Shown here: one piece after another, positions 15,909-23,680 of the stretch
Layout of the letters: each line of letters starts with the position of its first letter
How positions within the stretch are numbered: the stretch's first letter is position 1
From: Pseudomonadota bacterium
Lineage (GTDB): Bacteria; Pseudomonadota; Alphaproteobacteria; Reyranellales; Reyranellaceae
NCBI GenBank assembly: GCA_018240745.1
Contig: JAFEFF010000214.1
Span: 1 to 64,000 of the forward strand
Length of the DNA: 64,000 nt
Direction: 5' to 3'
The notes under the pieces: model-generated
What the model saw: the letters and a program-made list of their open reading frames with translations, nothing else
The model's database searches: none
Told to the model about the DNA's origin: nothing
Translations under genes and position numbers: made by a program

Positions 15909-17429
15909 ATGATCGACGGTCTCCGGTACGACAACCAGGGGGCCGCCCTGTCGCGCGACGTGCCGGCGACGGCGCTCGCCCTGATCGACGAAGGCGGCAA
16001 CGGCAAGGAGCGCCGCTTCGACTACGGCGACCTGATGCGGCTGAGCGGCGCCGTCGCGCGCGGCCTGCGGCGGCGTGGGCTCCGGCGCGGCGATCGCGTC
16101 GCCATCCTGTCGGCCAATCGCGCCGAATTCCTGATCAGCTTCCTCGGCACCATGCAGGCCGGTTTCGTCTCGGTGCCGGTCAATTGGAAGCTGCCGGCCG
16201 AGACCGTGGCCTACGTGGTGAACGACTGCGATGCCAAGATGGTGCTGGGGGACGAGGCTCGGCTGGCGCTGGCGCCCGACTCCGTGCCGAAGGTCTCGTT
16301 CGACAAGGACTGGAATTCTTTTCTCGACGAAGGACCGTTCACGCCGATGAAGATGGAGCCGGACGAGCCGGCGCTGTTCCTCTACACCTCGGGATCGACC
16401 GGCAAACCCAAGGGCGTGGTGCTGTCGCACTACTCGCATCTCTGGGTGATGAGCCAGCGCAAGCGACGGCCGGGGCCGCAGGGCCAGCGCGCGCTGGTGG
16501 CGGCGCCGCTCTATCACATGAACGGTCTCGCCATGTGCCAGACCACCTTCGAGCAAGGCGACACCGTGGTGCTGCTGCCGCAGTTCACCCCCAAGGGATA
16601 CATCGAGGCGGCGGCCCGGCATCGCGTCGGCTTCCTCACCTCGGTGCCGACCATGATGGCCATGCTGGTGCGCGAGAAGGAGCTGCTGGCCAAGGTCGAT
16701 CTCTCCGCCGTCGAGGCGGTGCGCATGGGCTCCGCGCCGCTCACCCAGGGGCTGATCGACCAGGTGCGGGCGGCGTTCCCGAAGGCCACGATCGGCAACG
16801 GCTACGGCACCACCGAAGCAGGCCCCGTCGTGTTCGGCCCGCATCCGCAAGGGCTAAAGCAGCCCGAGCTGTCGCCGGGGACGGCGCATCCGGCGGTGCA
16901 GCTTCGGCTGGTGCACGATGGCAAGGAAGCCGACGAGGGCGAGCTTCAGATGAGGTGCGGCGCGCTGATGACGCACTATCACAAGCTGCCCGAGACGACC
17001 GCAAAGGTGATGACGCCGGACGGCTACTACCGCACCGGCGACGTGTTCCGTCGCGACGAGAACGGCTTCTTCTTCTTCGTCGGCCGGGTCGACGACATGT
17101 TCGTGTGCGGCGGCGAGAACATCTATCCGGGCGAGGTCGAGAAGATGCTGGAGAAGCATCCCGCGATCGACCAGGCGGCGGTCCTCCCGGTGCCGGACGA
17201 GCTGAAAGGCTACAAGCCAGTCGCCTTCGTGGTGCGCAGCAAGGGTGCGGCACTCGACGAGCAGGCGGTGAAGACCTACGCACTGGCCAACGCGCCGGCC
17301 TACCAGCATCCGCGCCGCGTGTTCTTCGTCGACGAGATGCCGCTCGCCGGAACCAACAAGATCGATAAGCGCGTGCTGGCGAGACAGATCCCACCGGGTG
17401 TCATCCCGAGCGAAGCGAGGGATCTATGA
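15909..17429 (+). CDS. AMP-binding acyl-CoA ligase with repeat-derived C-terminus
   Basis: 506-residue ANL ligase. P-loop YTSGSTGKPKGVVLSH is near residue 159, NGYGTTEAG near residue 297, YYRTGDVFRRDENGFFFFVG near residue 373, and the final catalytic Lys in AGTNKIDKRV near residue 485. It probably activates a short- or medium-chain or aromatic acid. The last ten codons, reading GVIPSEARDL before the stop, come from a palindromic repeat starting at 17398. The native stop has therefore been replaced by repeat sequence. Quinone-oxidoreductase-like and PaaI-like genes follow on the same strand and may form a catabolic set with it. Confidence 0.9.
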   Translation: MIDGLRYDNQGAALSRDVPATALALIDEGGNGKERRFDYGDLMRLSGAVARGLRRRGLRRGDRVAILSANRAEFLISFLGTMQAGFVSVPVNWKLPAETVAYVVNDCDAKMVLGDEARLALAPDSVPKVSFDKDWNSFLDEGPFTPMKMEPDEPALFLYTSGSTGKPKGVVLSHYSHLWVMSQRKRRPGPQGQRALVAAPLYHMNGLAMCQTTFEQGDTVVLLPQFTPKGYIEAAARHRVGFLTSVPTMMAMLVREKELLAKVDLSAVEAVRMGSAPLTQGLIDQVRAAFPKATIGNGYGTTEAGPVVFGPHPQGLKQPELSPGTAHPAVQLRLVHDGKEADEGELQMRCGALMTHYHKLPETTAKVMTPDGYYRTGDVFRRDENGFFFFVGRVDDMFVCGGENIYPGEVEKMLEKHPAIDQAAVLPVPDELKGYKPVAFVVRSKGAALDEQAVKTYALANAPAYQHPRRVFFVDEMPLAGTNKIDKRVLARQIPPGVIPSEARDL

Positions 17430-17468
17430 GGCCGCAGCATAGATCCCTCGCTTCGCTCGGGATGACAC
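17398..17468. repeat. Perfect 31-bp inverted repeat (VIPSEARDL-type palindrome)
   Basis: Arms 17398-17428 and 17438-17468 are perfectly complementary around a 9-nt loop. The arm core is TCATCCCGAGCGAAGCGAGG. The left arm is inside the acyl-CoA ligase ORF and supplies its last codons and TGA. The whole should form a very stable hairpin at the mRNA 3' end and could act as terminator or RNA-stability element before the dehydrogenase gene at 17493. Confidence 0.95.
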
Positions 17469-17492
17469 GGACCTTGAAATGAGGACATCACC

Positions 17493-18506
17493 ATGAGAGC
17501 TGCCGTCGTTCGCGCCCATGGCGGGCCCGAAGCGCTCGCCTTCGAGAAGGACTTTCCCGATCCCAGGCCCGGCGAGGGCGACGTGATCGTGGCGGTGAAG
17601 GCGGCGTCACTGAACTACCACGACGTCTTCACGCGCCGCGGCATGCCGGGCATCAAGGTGCCGATGCCCGCCATCATGGGCCTCGACGTCGCCGGCGAGA
17701 TCGCCGAGGTCGGGCCGGGGGTGACCGGCTGGAAGAAGGGCGACCGCGTGCTGGTCGATCCGATCAACCGCGTCGAGGGCGGCTTGATGGGCGAGACGGT
17801 GCACGGCGGCCTGGCCGAATTGTGCCGGGCGCGGGCGCACCAGCTGGTCAGGATTCCCGACGGCGTATCGTTCGCCGACGCGGCGGCGCTGCCTGTCGCC
17901 TACGGCACGGCGCTGCGCATGATGGTGACCAACGGCCATGTCGCCAAAGGCGAGAAGGTGCTGATCCTCGGCGCCTCGGGCGGCGTCGGCGTGTGCTGCC
18001 TTCAGCTCGCCAAGCTGGCCGGCGCCGAGGTGATCGCCTGCGCCGGCACCGATGCCAAGGCCAAGCGCCTGATGGAGCTCGGCGCCGACAAGACGATCAA
18101 CTACACCGAGAAGGACTTCGTGAAGGAAGTCTACGCGACGTACGGCAAGCCGACGCGGCGCGGTTCCGGCACCGATCTCGGCGTCGACGTGGTGGTGAAC
18201 TACACCGGCGGCGACACCTGGGTGAAGTCGCTGCGCGTGCTGAAGGTCGGCGGCCGCCTGCTGACCTGCGGCGCCACCGCGGGCTTCGATCCCAAGGAGG
18301 ACATCCGCTTCATCTGGACCTTCGAGCTCAAGGTGCTGGGCTCCAACGGCTGGATGCGGACCGACATCGAGAAGCTGCTCGAGCTGGTGCAGAGCGGCAA
18401 GCTCAAGGTGCTGGTCGACAGGACCTTCAGGCTCGAGGAGGCGCGCGAGGCGCTGCGCGTCATCGAGGACCGCGAGGTGTTCGGCAAGATCGTGGTGACG
18501 CCGTGA
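17493..18506 (+). CDS. Zinc-type alcohol dehydrogenase/quinone oxidoreductase family protein
   Basis: 337-residue MDR-superfamily oxidoreductase. The GroES-like N-terminal domain contains SLNYHDVFTRRGMPG and PAIMGLDVAGEIAEVGPGV. The NAD(P)-binding loop VLILGASGGVGVCCLQLAK is near residue 154. The catalytic Cys/His zinc set of classical alcohol dehydrogenases is not clearly present, so a quinone- or enoyl-reducing activity is more likely. SD GAGG lies 8 nt before the ATG. The stop overlaps the GTG start of the thioesterase gene. Confidence 0.88.
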   Translation: MRAAVVRAHGGPEALAFEKDFPDPRPGEGDVIVAVKAASLNYHDVFTRRGMPGIKVPMPAIMGLDVAGEIAEVGPGVTGWKKGDRVLVDPINRVEGGLMGETVHGGLAELCRARAHQLVRIPDGVSFADAAALPVAYGTALRMMVTNGHVAKGEKVLILGASGGVGVCCLQLAKLAGAEVIACAGTDAKAKRLMELGADKTINYTEKDFVKEVYATYGKPTRRGSGTDLGVDVVVNYTGGDTWVKSLRVLKVGGRLLTCGATAGFDPKEDIRFIWTFELKVLGSNGWMRTDIEKLLELVQSGKLKVLVDRTFRLEEAREALRVIEDREVFGKIVVTP

Positions 18507-18943
18507 GCGAGGAGAAGACTTCGCCCCCCGGGCCGCTGACGGACGCCGAGCTGCAGAGGATGCTCGACGGTTCGCCCTTCATTTCCTTCCTGGGGCTGAA
18601 GGTGACCGAGGCCGATCCGGTCAAGGAGCGCGTCACCATGCGCTGCGAGATGCGGCCGGAATTCGAGCGCGGCAAGGGCAGCGGCCAGTGGCACGGCGGC
18701 CCGCTGGCGGCGATCATCGACACGGTGGGCGACTATGCGCTGATCATGGCGCTGCGCCGGCCGTTGCCGACCATCAACTTCCGCGTCGACTATCTGCGGC
18801 CGGCGATCAAGACGTCCCTGATCACCACCGCGACCGTGCGGCGAAACGGCAAGAGCGTGGGCATCGTCGACGTCGACGTGTTCAACGAGCAGAAGGCGCT
18901 TCTCGCGATCGGCCGCGCAACCTATTCGACCCTCGGTGGTTAG
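18503..18943 (+). CDS. PaaI-family hotdog thioesterase
   Basis: 146-residue hotdog-fold acyl-CoA thioesterase of the PaaI/YbgC class. GQWHGGPLAAIIDTVGDYAL near residue 55 is the signature helix with the HGG motif. The beta strands NFRVDYLRPA and VDVDVFNEQKALLAIGRATY complete the fold. The GTG start at 18503 overlaps the stop of the oxidoreductase gene (GTGA). Its position after an acyl-CoA ligase and an oxidoreductase fits release or rescue of CoA from dead-end thioesters, by analogy with PaaI in phenylacetate breakdown. Confidence 0.88.
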   Translation: MSEEKTSPPGPLTDAELQRMLDGSPFISFLGLKVTEADPVKERVTMRCEMRPEFERGKGSGQWHGGPLAAIIDTVGDYALIMALRRPLPTINFRVDYLRPAIKTSLITTATVRRNGKSVGIVDVDVFNEQKALLAIGRATYSTLGG

Positions 18944-18964
18944 CGTCCCTTGGCAGGGAGACCG

Positions 18965-20557
18965 ATGATCCACGTTTCGCGCCGCGCGTTCGGCGCCGGG
19001 TTGGCTGTGGCGGGCCTTGTCGGCAGACCGTCGTTTGCCCAGGAACCGCGACGCGGCGGCACGCTGGTCGCCACCTGGGGCGGCGGCGAGCCGCAGGCCG
19101 TCTACGTACCGTCGGGCGGTGGGCCCGGCCCGACCTTCTCCTCGTCGAAGGTTCTGGAGCGGCTGGCCCGCCGCAGGATGGACGGCGCGTTCGAAGGCGA
19201 GCTGGCCGAGGGCTGGAAGGCGGCCGAGGACTTCAAATCCTACACCGTGAAGCTGCGCGAGGACGTGAAGTTCCACGACGGCCATCCGATGACCGCCGAC
19301 GACGTGGTCTACTCGGTCGACGAGATCTGGAAGAAGTATGCCGCACCCGCCTCGATGCCCGACTACACCGGCACCGAGGCCCCCTACGCCGGCACCGTCG
19401 TCATCAAGTTCTCCAGGCCAATGCCGGAATTCACCTTCGCCTCGCTGCTGAGCAGCCCGGCGAGCTACATCGTGCCGAAGCACGTCTATGCCGGCAGCGA
19501 TCCGGCCGGCAATCCGGCGAACAACGCGCCGGTCGGCACCGGCCCCTGGAAGTTCAAGACGTGGGTCCGCGGCAGCCATTTCGAGTACGCCCGCAACGAC
19601 GACTACTGGCGGCCGGGCTTCCCCTATATGGACCACCTGGTCCTTCGCTTCGTCCGCGATCCCGCCGGCCGCGCCGCCGCGATCGAGTCGGGCGAGATCC
19701 AGATCGGCGTGTTCGATGCGATCGCCGCGGCCGACATCAAGCGCCTGACCGCCATGCCCGGGTTCGTCGCCACCACGCAGGGCTACGAGGAAGCGGTGTG
19801 GGCGACCACGATGGAGTGCAACTGCCGCAAGCCGCTGTTCGCCAAGCGCGAAGTACGGCAAGCGATGTTCTTTGCGGTCAATCGGGAGCACATCGCCAAG
19901 ACGGTCTACTACGGCTATGCGCGGCCGGGTACCGGGCCGATCTTCTCGGCGAACACCGAGTTCTATTCACCGGACACGTTCAGCACCGCCTACGATCCCA
20001 GGAAAGCGGCAGCGCTGCTCGACGCGGCGGGCCACAAGAAGCCCGCCAAGGGCTCGCGCTTCCGCATCACTCTCGTGGCCGGCGGCTGGTTCGCCGACAA
20101 CGGCCGGGTGGCCGGCATCGTCAAGCAGGGGCTGGAGGAGATCGGTATCGCCGTCGAGCTCGCAGTGCCCGACCGCGCCGCCGCGATCAAGCGCATCTAC
20201 ACCGATTACGACTTCGACCTCGCGATCTCCAACCAGCAGAACCCGTCGGAGCCGGTGCCGATCACCACGCAATACTTCACCACCGACGGCATCAAGAAGG
20301 CCGTGCCGTTCCGCAACGCCTCGGGCTTCTCCTCGCCCGAGATGGATGAGCTGGTCGAGAAGATCAAGGTCGAGACCGAGCCGGCCCGGCGCCGCTCGCT
20401 GGTGGTCGACTTCGAGAAGCTCGCCGCACTGGAGGCGTGCAATCTGCCGCTGGTCGAGGTCGAGACCAGCACCGTCGCCAGCATCCGGGTGCAGAACTAC
20501 GCCAACACCCCCAACACCCTTGCGGCGAGCTGGCACGACGTCTGGCTGGCCGCCTAG
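18965..20557 (+). CDS. Family 5 solute-binding protein (peptide/opine type), Tat-exported
   Basis: 530-residue periplasmic binding protein of the DppA/OppA class. MIHVSRRAFGAGLAVAGLVG has a twin-arginine motif (SRRAF) and a cleavable hydrophobic core ending PSFAQE. Mature-domain hallmarks are LAEGWKAAEDFKSYTVKLRE, DVKFHDGHPMTADDVVYSVD and NPANNAPVGTGPWKFKTW. The ATG at 18965 has GGGAG 4 nt upstream; a TTG at 18950 would add five residues and disturb the signal. No DppB, C, D or F genes are adjacent, so it is an orphan receptor. The ligand is unknown. Confidence 0.92.
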   Translation: MIHVSRRAFGAGLAVAGLVGRPSFAQEPRRGGTLVATWGGGEPQAVYVPSGGGPGPTFSSSKVLERLARRRMDGAFEGELAEGWKAAEDFKSYTVKLREDVKFHDGHPMTADDVVYSVDEIWKKYAAPASMPDYTGTEAPYAGTVVIKFSRPMPEFTFASLLSSPASYIVPKHVYAGSDPAGNPANNAPVGTGPWKFKTWVRGSHFEYARNDDYWRPGFPYMDHLVLRFVRDPAGRAAAIESGEIQIGVFDAIAAADIKRLTAMPGFVATTQGYEEAVWATTMECNCRKPLFAKREVRQAMFFAVNREHIAKTVYYGYARPGTGPIFSANTEFYSPDTFSTAYDPRKAAALLDAAGHKKPAKGSRFRITLVAGGWFADNGRVAGIVKQGLEEIGIAVELAVPDRAAAIKRIYTDYDFDLAISNQQNPSEPVPITTQYFTTDGIKKAVPFRNASGFSSPEMDELVEKIKVETEPARRRSLVVDFEKLAALEACNLPLVEVETSTVASIRVQNYANTPNTLAASWHDVWLAA

Positions 20558-20619
20558 ACGAGGGCATGCCAGGAGCTCGCGGTCCAAAAGAGCATGAGAA
20601 GACGCGCCACTTGAAGCAG

Positions 20620-20659
20620 GCATATTCCGTCCGGCCGATTCCGGCCGAACGGAATATGC
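20620..20659. promoter_or_regulatory. Extended inverted repeat upstream of the cytochrome c gene
   Basis: GCATATTCCGT (20620-20630) is perfectly complementary to ACGGAATATGC (20649-20659), and the interior contains two CCGGCCG units that can extend the stem. It lies 58 nt before the GTG of the cytochrome gene and 62 nt after the binding-protein stop. It could be an operator, a terminator or both. No T-run follows. Confidence 0.5.
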
Positions 20660-20717
20660 TCTGGCTCTCGGCTGGTCTAGGGTTGGCCGATTCAGGTCGG
20701 CCGGAGAGACGAGAGAC

Positions 20718-22004
20718 GTGGCGCGGCACATTCTGGGAGCCCTGGGCGTTGCTGCCGTCGCCGTGGTCGCGCTGCTGGCCTTCGCCTACCGCCCGGCGTT
20801 TGCGCCGATCGCGCCACCGGCCGCAGCGGGCTTTCCGCCCGAGCTGGTTGCGGCCGGGGAGACGCTGGCCGGCGCCGGCAACTGCATCAACTGCCACACC
20901 GCGCCAGGCGGGCCCGCCAACGCCGGTGGAAAGGTGACCCATACGCGGGTCGGCCGCTTCTATTCGCCCAATCTCACGCCCGACGCCGAAACCGGCATCG
21001 GCAACTGGTCGCAGGCCGCCTTCACGCGGGCGCTGCGCGAGGGCGTGTCGCGCGACGGCCGCCACCTGTTCCCGGTGTTCCCCTACCCGCACTACACGCA
21101 GCTCACCGATGCCGACATCGAGGCGCTCTATGCCTACTTCATGACCCGGCCGCCGGTGAAGGCGCCGGGCCGGCCGAACACGGTTCTGTTTCCGCTCGAC
21201 ATCCGGGCATTGCAGGCGGTGTGGAAGGCCCTCTTCTTCAAGCCCGGCCCCTATCGCCCGGACCCCGGCCACGACACGCGCTGGAATCGCGGCGCCTATC
21301 TCGCCGAGGCGGTCGCGGCCTGCGCCGATTGCCATACCGATCGCAACGGCGTCGGCGCCGAGCAGGTCGGCCATCCCTACGCCGGCGCGATGATCGACGG
21401 CTGGTATGCGACCTCGCTCGACATCAGCCCCTCGCCGGCGCGCTGGACCGAGGACGAGTTCTTCGCCTTTCTGCGGCATGGCGAGAGCCCGCCGCACGGC
21501 GTGGCGTTGGGTCCGATGCGGGCGGTGGTGCGCGGCCTCGCCCGGCTGCCCGACGACGACTTGCGCGCCATGGCGACGTACTTCATCAGCCTCAACCGGC
21601 CGTCCGGCCGCGCGCCGCAACCGGACATCGCCCGAGCCCTGTCGCCGGTCCCGCCGGCCACCGACGTGCAGAAGCGCGGCGCAGCGCTCTATCTCGAGAG
21701 CTGCGCCTCCTGCCATGGCGCGCCGGGCCAGCCGCCGAGCGTCGCCCACTCGCCGATCGGGTTGAGCGAGGCGCTGTGGAACCCGTACCGGCCGTACAAT
21801 CTCCTGCTGGCCATGCTCGACGGCGTCGACGGTCACGACGGTCTGCCGGGCGCGATGCCCGCCTTCCGCCGGAAGTTCAGCAACGACGATCTCATCGCGA
21901 TCGCGGACTACCTGCGCGCTTCCTACACCACGTTGCCGCAATGGGGCCTGCTCGAGGAGTCCACCACGCAGGCGGCGCGGAACGATCCGCTATCGCTGCG
22001 CTGA
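20718..22004 (+). CDS. Membrane-anchored tri-haem cytochrome c, alcohol-dehydrogenase-subunit type
   Basis: 428-residue periplasmic c-type cytochrome with an N-terminal membrane anchor (ILGALGVAAVAVVALLAFAY). Three CxxCH sites bind haem: CINCH at 56, CADCH at 202 and CASCH at 329, the spacing of the cytochrome subunits of membrane-bound alcohol, gluconate or sorbitol dehydrogenases. Sixth-ligand Met candidates follow each site. These subunits pass electrons from a quinoprotein or flavoprotein dehydrogenase to ubiquinone, but no dehydrogenase gene is adjacent. The start is GTG. A strong inverted repeat lies upstream. Confidence 0.9.
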   Translation: MARHILGALGVAAVAVVALLAFAYRPAFAPIAPPAAAGFPPELVAAGETLAGAGNCINCHTAPGGPANAGGKVTHTRVGRFYSPNLTPDAETGIGNWSQAAFTRALREGVSRDGRHLFPVFPYPHYTQLTDADIEALYAYFMTRPPVKAPGRPNTVLFPLDIRALQAVWKALFFKPGPYRPDPGHDTRWNRGAYLAEAVAACADCHTDRNGVGAEQVGHPYAGAMIDGWYATSLDISPSPARWTEDEFFAFLRHGESPPHGVALGPMRAVVRGLARLPDDDLRAMATYFISLNRPSGRAPQPDIARALSPVPPATDVQKRGAALYLESCASCHGAPGQPPSVAHSPIGLSEALWNPYRPYNLLLAMLDGVDGHDGLPGAMPAFRRKFSNDDLIAIADYLRASYTTLPQWGLLEESTTQAARNDPLSLR

Positions 22005-22025
22005 GTTTGGTCTAAGATCGCCCGC

Positions 22026-22580
22026 ATGCTGCTGCGCCGCTTCTCTTTCGCCGCCGCCCTCGCCCTGGTGGCCGGCGCCGCATCCGCCCAGACCATGGCG
22101 TTCGGCTGTCCCAAGCCGGGCACGACCTTCACGTTCGACAGCGGCACCAGCATGACGGCGCGCAGCCAGGACGGCATGGACTGCGTCATGCAGAAGGCCG
22201 GCGGCCCGGTGGTCAAAGTGCGCGCGCTGCTGTTCGACAATCCCGGGCCCGACGGCAAGGACATCTCGGCCTTCATCGCCGCGATCAGGCCTGAGCGGCT
22301 GTGGCCGCTCGCGGTCGGCAAGAAGATCGAGGCGTCCTACGACGCCGGCAAGCAGACCTGGACCTACGTGCTGAGTGTCGCGCGGTTCGAGAGGCGCCTG
22401 GGACCGGACGACGCCCTGTTCGACGCCTTCGTCATTGAAATGAACGAGCAGGGCGACAAGGGTTATCGCTCGATCTCACGCTGGTGGGTGTCGCCGGCGG
22501 AGCACTACGCGCTGCGCTACGATTTCAGCAACAGCAACGGCAGCGCCAACCGTGCCGTCGTCACCAGCATCAAGCGTTAG
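22026..22580 (+). CDS. Secreted hypothetical protein
   Basis: 184-residue protein with a clear Sec signal, MLLRRFSFAAALALVAGAAS, cut after ASA. The mature part starts QTMAFGCPKPGTTFTFDSG and has two Cys residues that could form a disulfide. I do not recognise a family. It begins 21 nt after the cytochrome gene, so periplasmic co-function with it is possible. It is followed by a hairpin and a convergent gene. Confidence 0.75.
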   Translation: MLLRRFSFAAALALVAGAASAQTMAFGCPKPGTTFTFDSGTSMTARSQDGMDCVMQKAGGPVVKVRALLFDNPGPDGKDISAFIAAIRPERLWPLAVGKKIEASYDAGKQTWTYVLSVARFERRLGPDDALFDAFVIEMNEQGDKGYRSISRWWVSPAEHYALRYDFSNSNGSANRAVVTSIKR

Positions 22581-22592
22581 CCAATGAGCAAC

Positions 22593-22614
22593 CCTTCCCA
22601 TTCAGGTGGGGAGG
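22593..22614. terminator. Hairpin between convergent genes
   Basis: CCTTCCCA (22593-22600) pairs with TGGGGAGG (22607-22614), with one G-U, around a 6-nt loop. It lies between the convergent stops at 22580 and 22617, so it could serve both directions. A related sequence with a perfect 11-bp stem occurs at 56537-56562. Confidence 0.5.
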
Positions 22615-22616
22615 AG

Positions 22617-23540
22617 TTAGACGACCGAGCCGGGATCGGTATTGGCGCCGCAGATCAGGGTGGCGACGCGCTCGCCGGCGGCCGGCCTGTAGGCGCCGGA
22701 CATCAGGGCCGCGAGGCCGGTCGCGCCGGACGGCTCGGCGACGATCCGCAGTTCGTCCCACAACGCGCGCTGCGCGGCGCGCACGGCATCGTCGGTGACG
22801 AGGACGGCGTCATGCACCCACTTCTGCGCGACCTCGAAGTTGGGGGTGCCGATGCGGCTGGCGCCCAGCGCATCGGCGGCGATGCCCGAGATCGCCACGT
22901 CGACCGGCTTGCCGGCACGCCGCGCCTCGTACAGCGTCGGCGTGCCCTCGGTCTCGACCGCGACGATCTTGATCCTGTCGCCGACTGCCGCGGCACAACC
23001 GGCGATCAGGCCGCCGCCGCCGACCGCGACCACCAGGGTGTCGAACCTGGCCTGCTCGGCGAATTCCAGCGCGACGCTGCCGGCGCCGGCGAACACAACC
23101 TCGTCCTCGTAGGCCGGCACGATCAGTGCGCCGGTCTCGGCCGCGCGCTTTTCCGACGCCGCGCGCGCCTCGGCATAGACGGCGCCGACCTGGTTCACGA
23201 CCGCGCCATAACTCCTGAGCCGCGCGACCTTGGTCGGCGACGATGTCGTCGGCACGAAGATCTCCGCCTTGTGGCCGAGCGCCCGCGCGGCATAGGCAGC
23301 GGCGACGCCATGATTGCCGCCCGACGCGGCGACGATGCCGGCGGTCGGCACCTTGCTGGCCAGCAGCTTGTGGAAGGCACCGCGCGCCTTGAACGAACCG
23401 CCGGGTTGCATCGCCTCGAGCTTGAGCGCGACCGGCGCGGCAACACCCAGCGTGCCGGCCGGCAATTCGATCACCGGCGTGCAGCGTACGTGCGGCCTGA
23501 TCTTCTGCCAGGCCGCTTCAACCTCGGAGCGGCCGATCAT
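22617..23540 (-). CDS. PLP-dependent threonine/serine dehydratase-like enzyme
   Basis: 307-residue fold-type II PLP enzyme. GGSFKARGA near residue 44 holds the Schiff-base Lys. SGGNHG near residue 72 binds the substrate carboxylate, and VGGGGLIAG near residue 170 binds the PLP phosphate. No C-terminal ACT domain is present, so it is the catabolic or serine-racemase-like type rather than IlvA. I chose the ATG at 23540 (MIGRSEVEAAW), which overlaps the stop of a 47-codon ORF; a longer frame to 23696 has no family match in its first 52 residues. Product: probably 2-oxobutyrate or pyruvate plus ammonia. Confidence 0.88.
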   Translation of the reverse strand: MIGRSEVEAAWQKIRPHVRCTPVIELPAGTLGVAAPVALKLEAMQPGGSFKARGAFHKLLASKVPTAGIVAASGGNHGVAAAYAARALGHKAEIFVPTTSSPTKVARLRSYGAVVNQVGAVYAEARAASEKRAAETGALIVPAYEDEVVFAGAGSVALEFAEQARFDTLVVAVGGGGLIAGCAAAVGDRIKIVAVETEGTPTLYEARRAGKPVDVAISGIAADALGASRIGTPNFEVAQKWVHDAVLVTDDAVRAAQRALWDELRIVAEPSGATGLAALMSGAYRPAAGERVATLICGANTDPGSVV

Positions 23541-23680
23541 TGTTCGCGGCAACCCTCGACGCGGCGCGGGGAGTGGTCGAAGTCCGGCGTCGCGGCGGGC
23601 ACGGCGTCGCCGCTCAGCCCGTAGCGCCTGGCGGCGCGGCCGACGAAGACATCGAGGAGCTCCTGGCGCAAATCGGTCAT
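23537..23680 (-). CDS. Small ORF (47 aa) coupled to both neighbours
   Basis: A 47-residue frame starts MTDLRQELLDVFVGRAARRY and ends GCREQ. Its ATG overlaps the stop of the upstream hydrolase gene by 4 nt and its TGA overlaps the ATG of the dehydratase gene by 4 nt. Exact four-base overlaps at both ends are unlikely by chance and argue for translation. The first half looks like an amphipathic helix. No family recognised. It may be a small regulatory or partner peptide, or a device for coupling translation. Confidence 0.55.
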   Translation of the reverse strand: MTDLRQELLDVFVGRAARRYGLSGDAVPAATPDFDHSPRRVEGCREQ

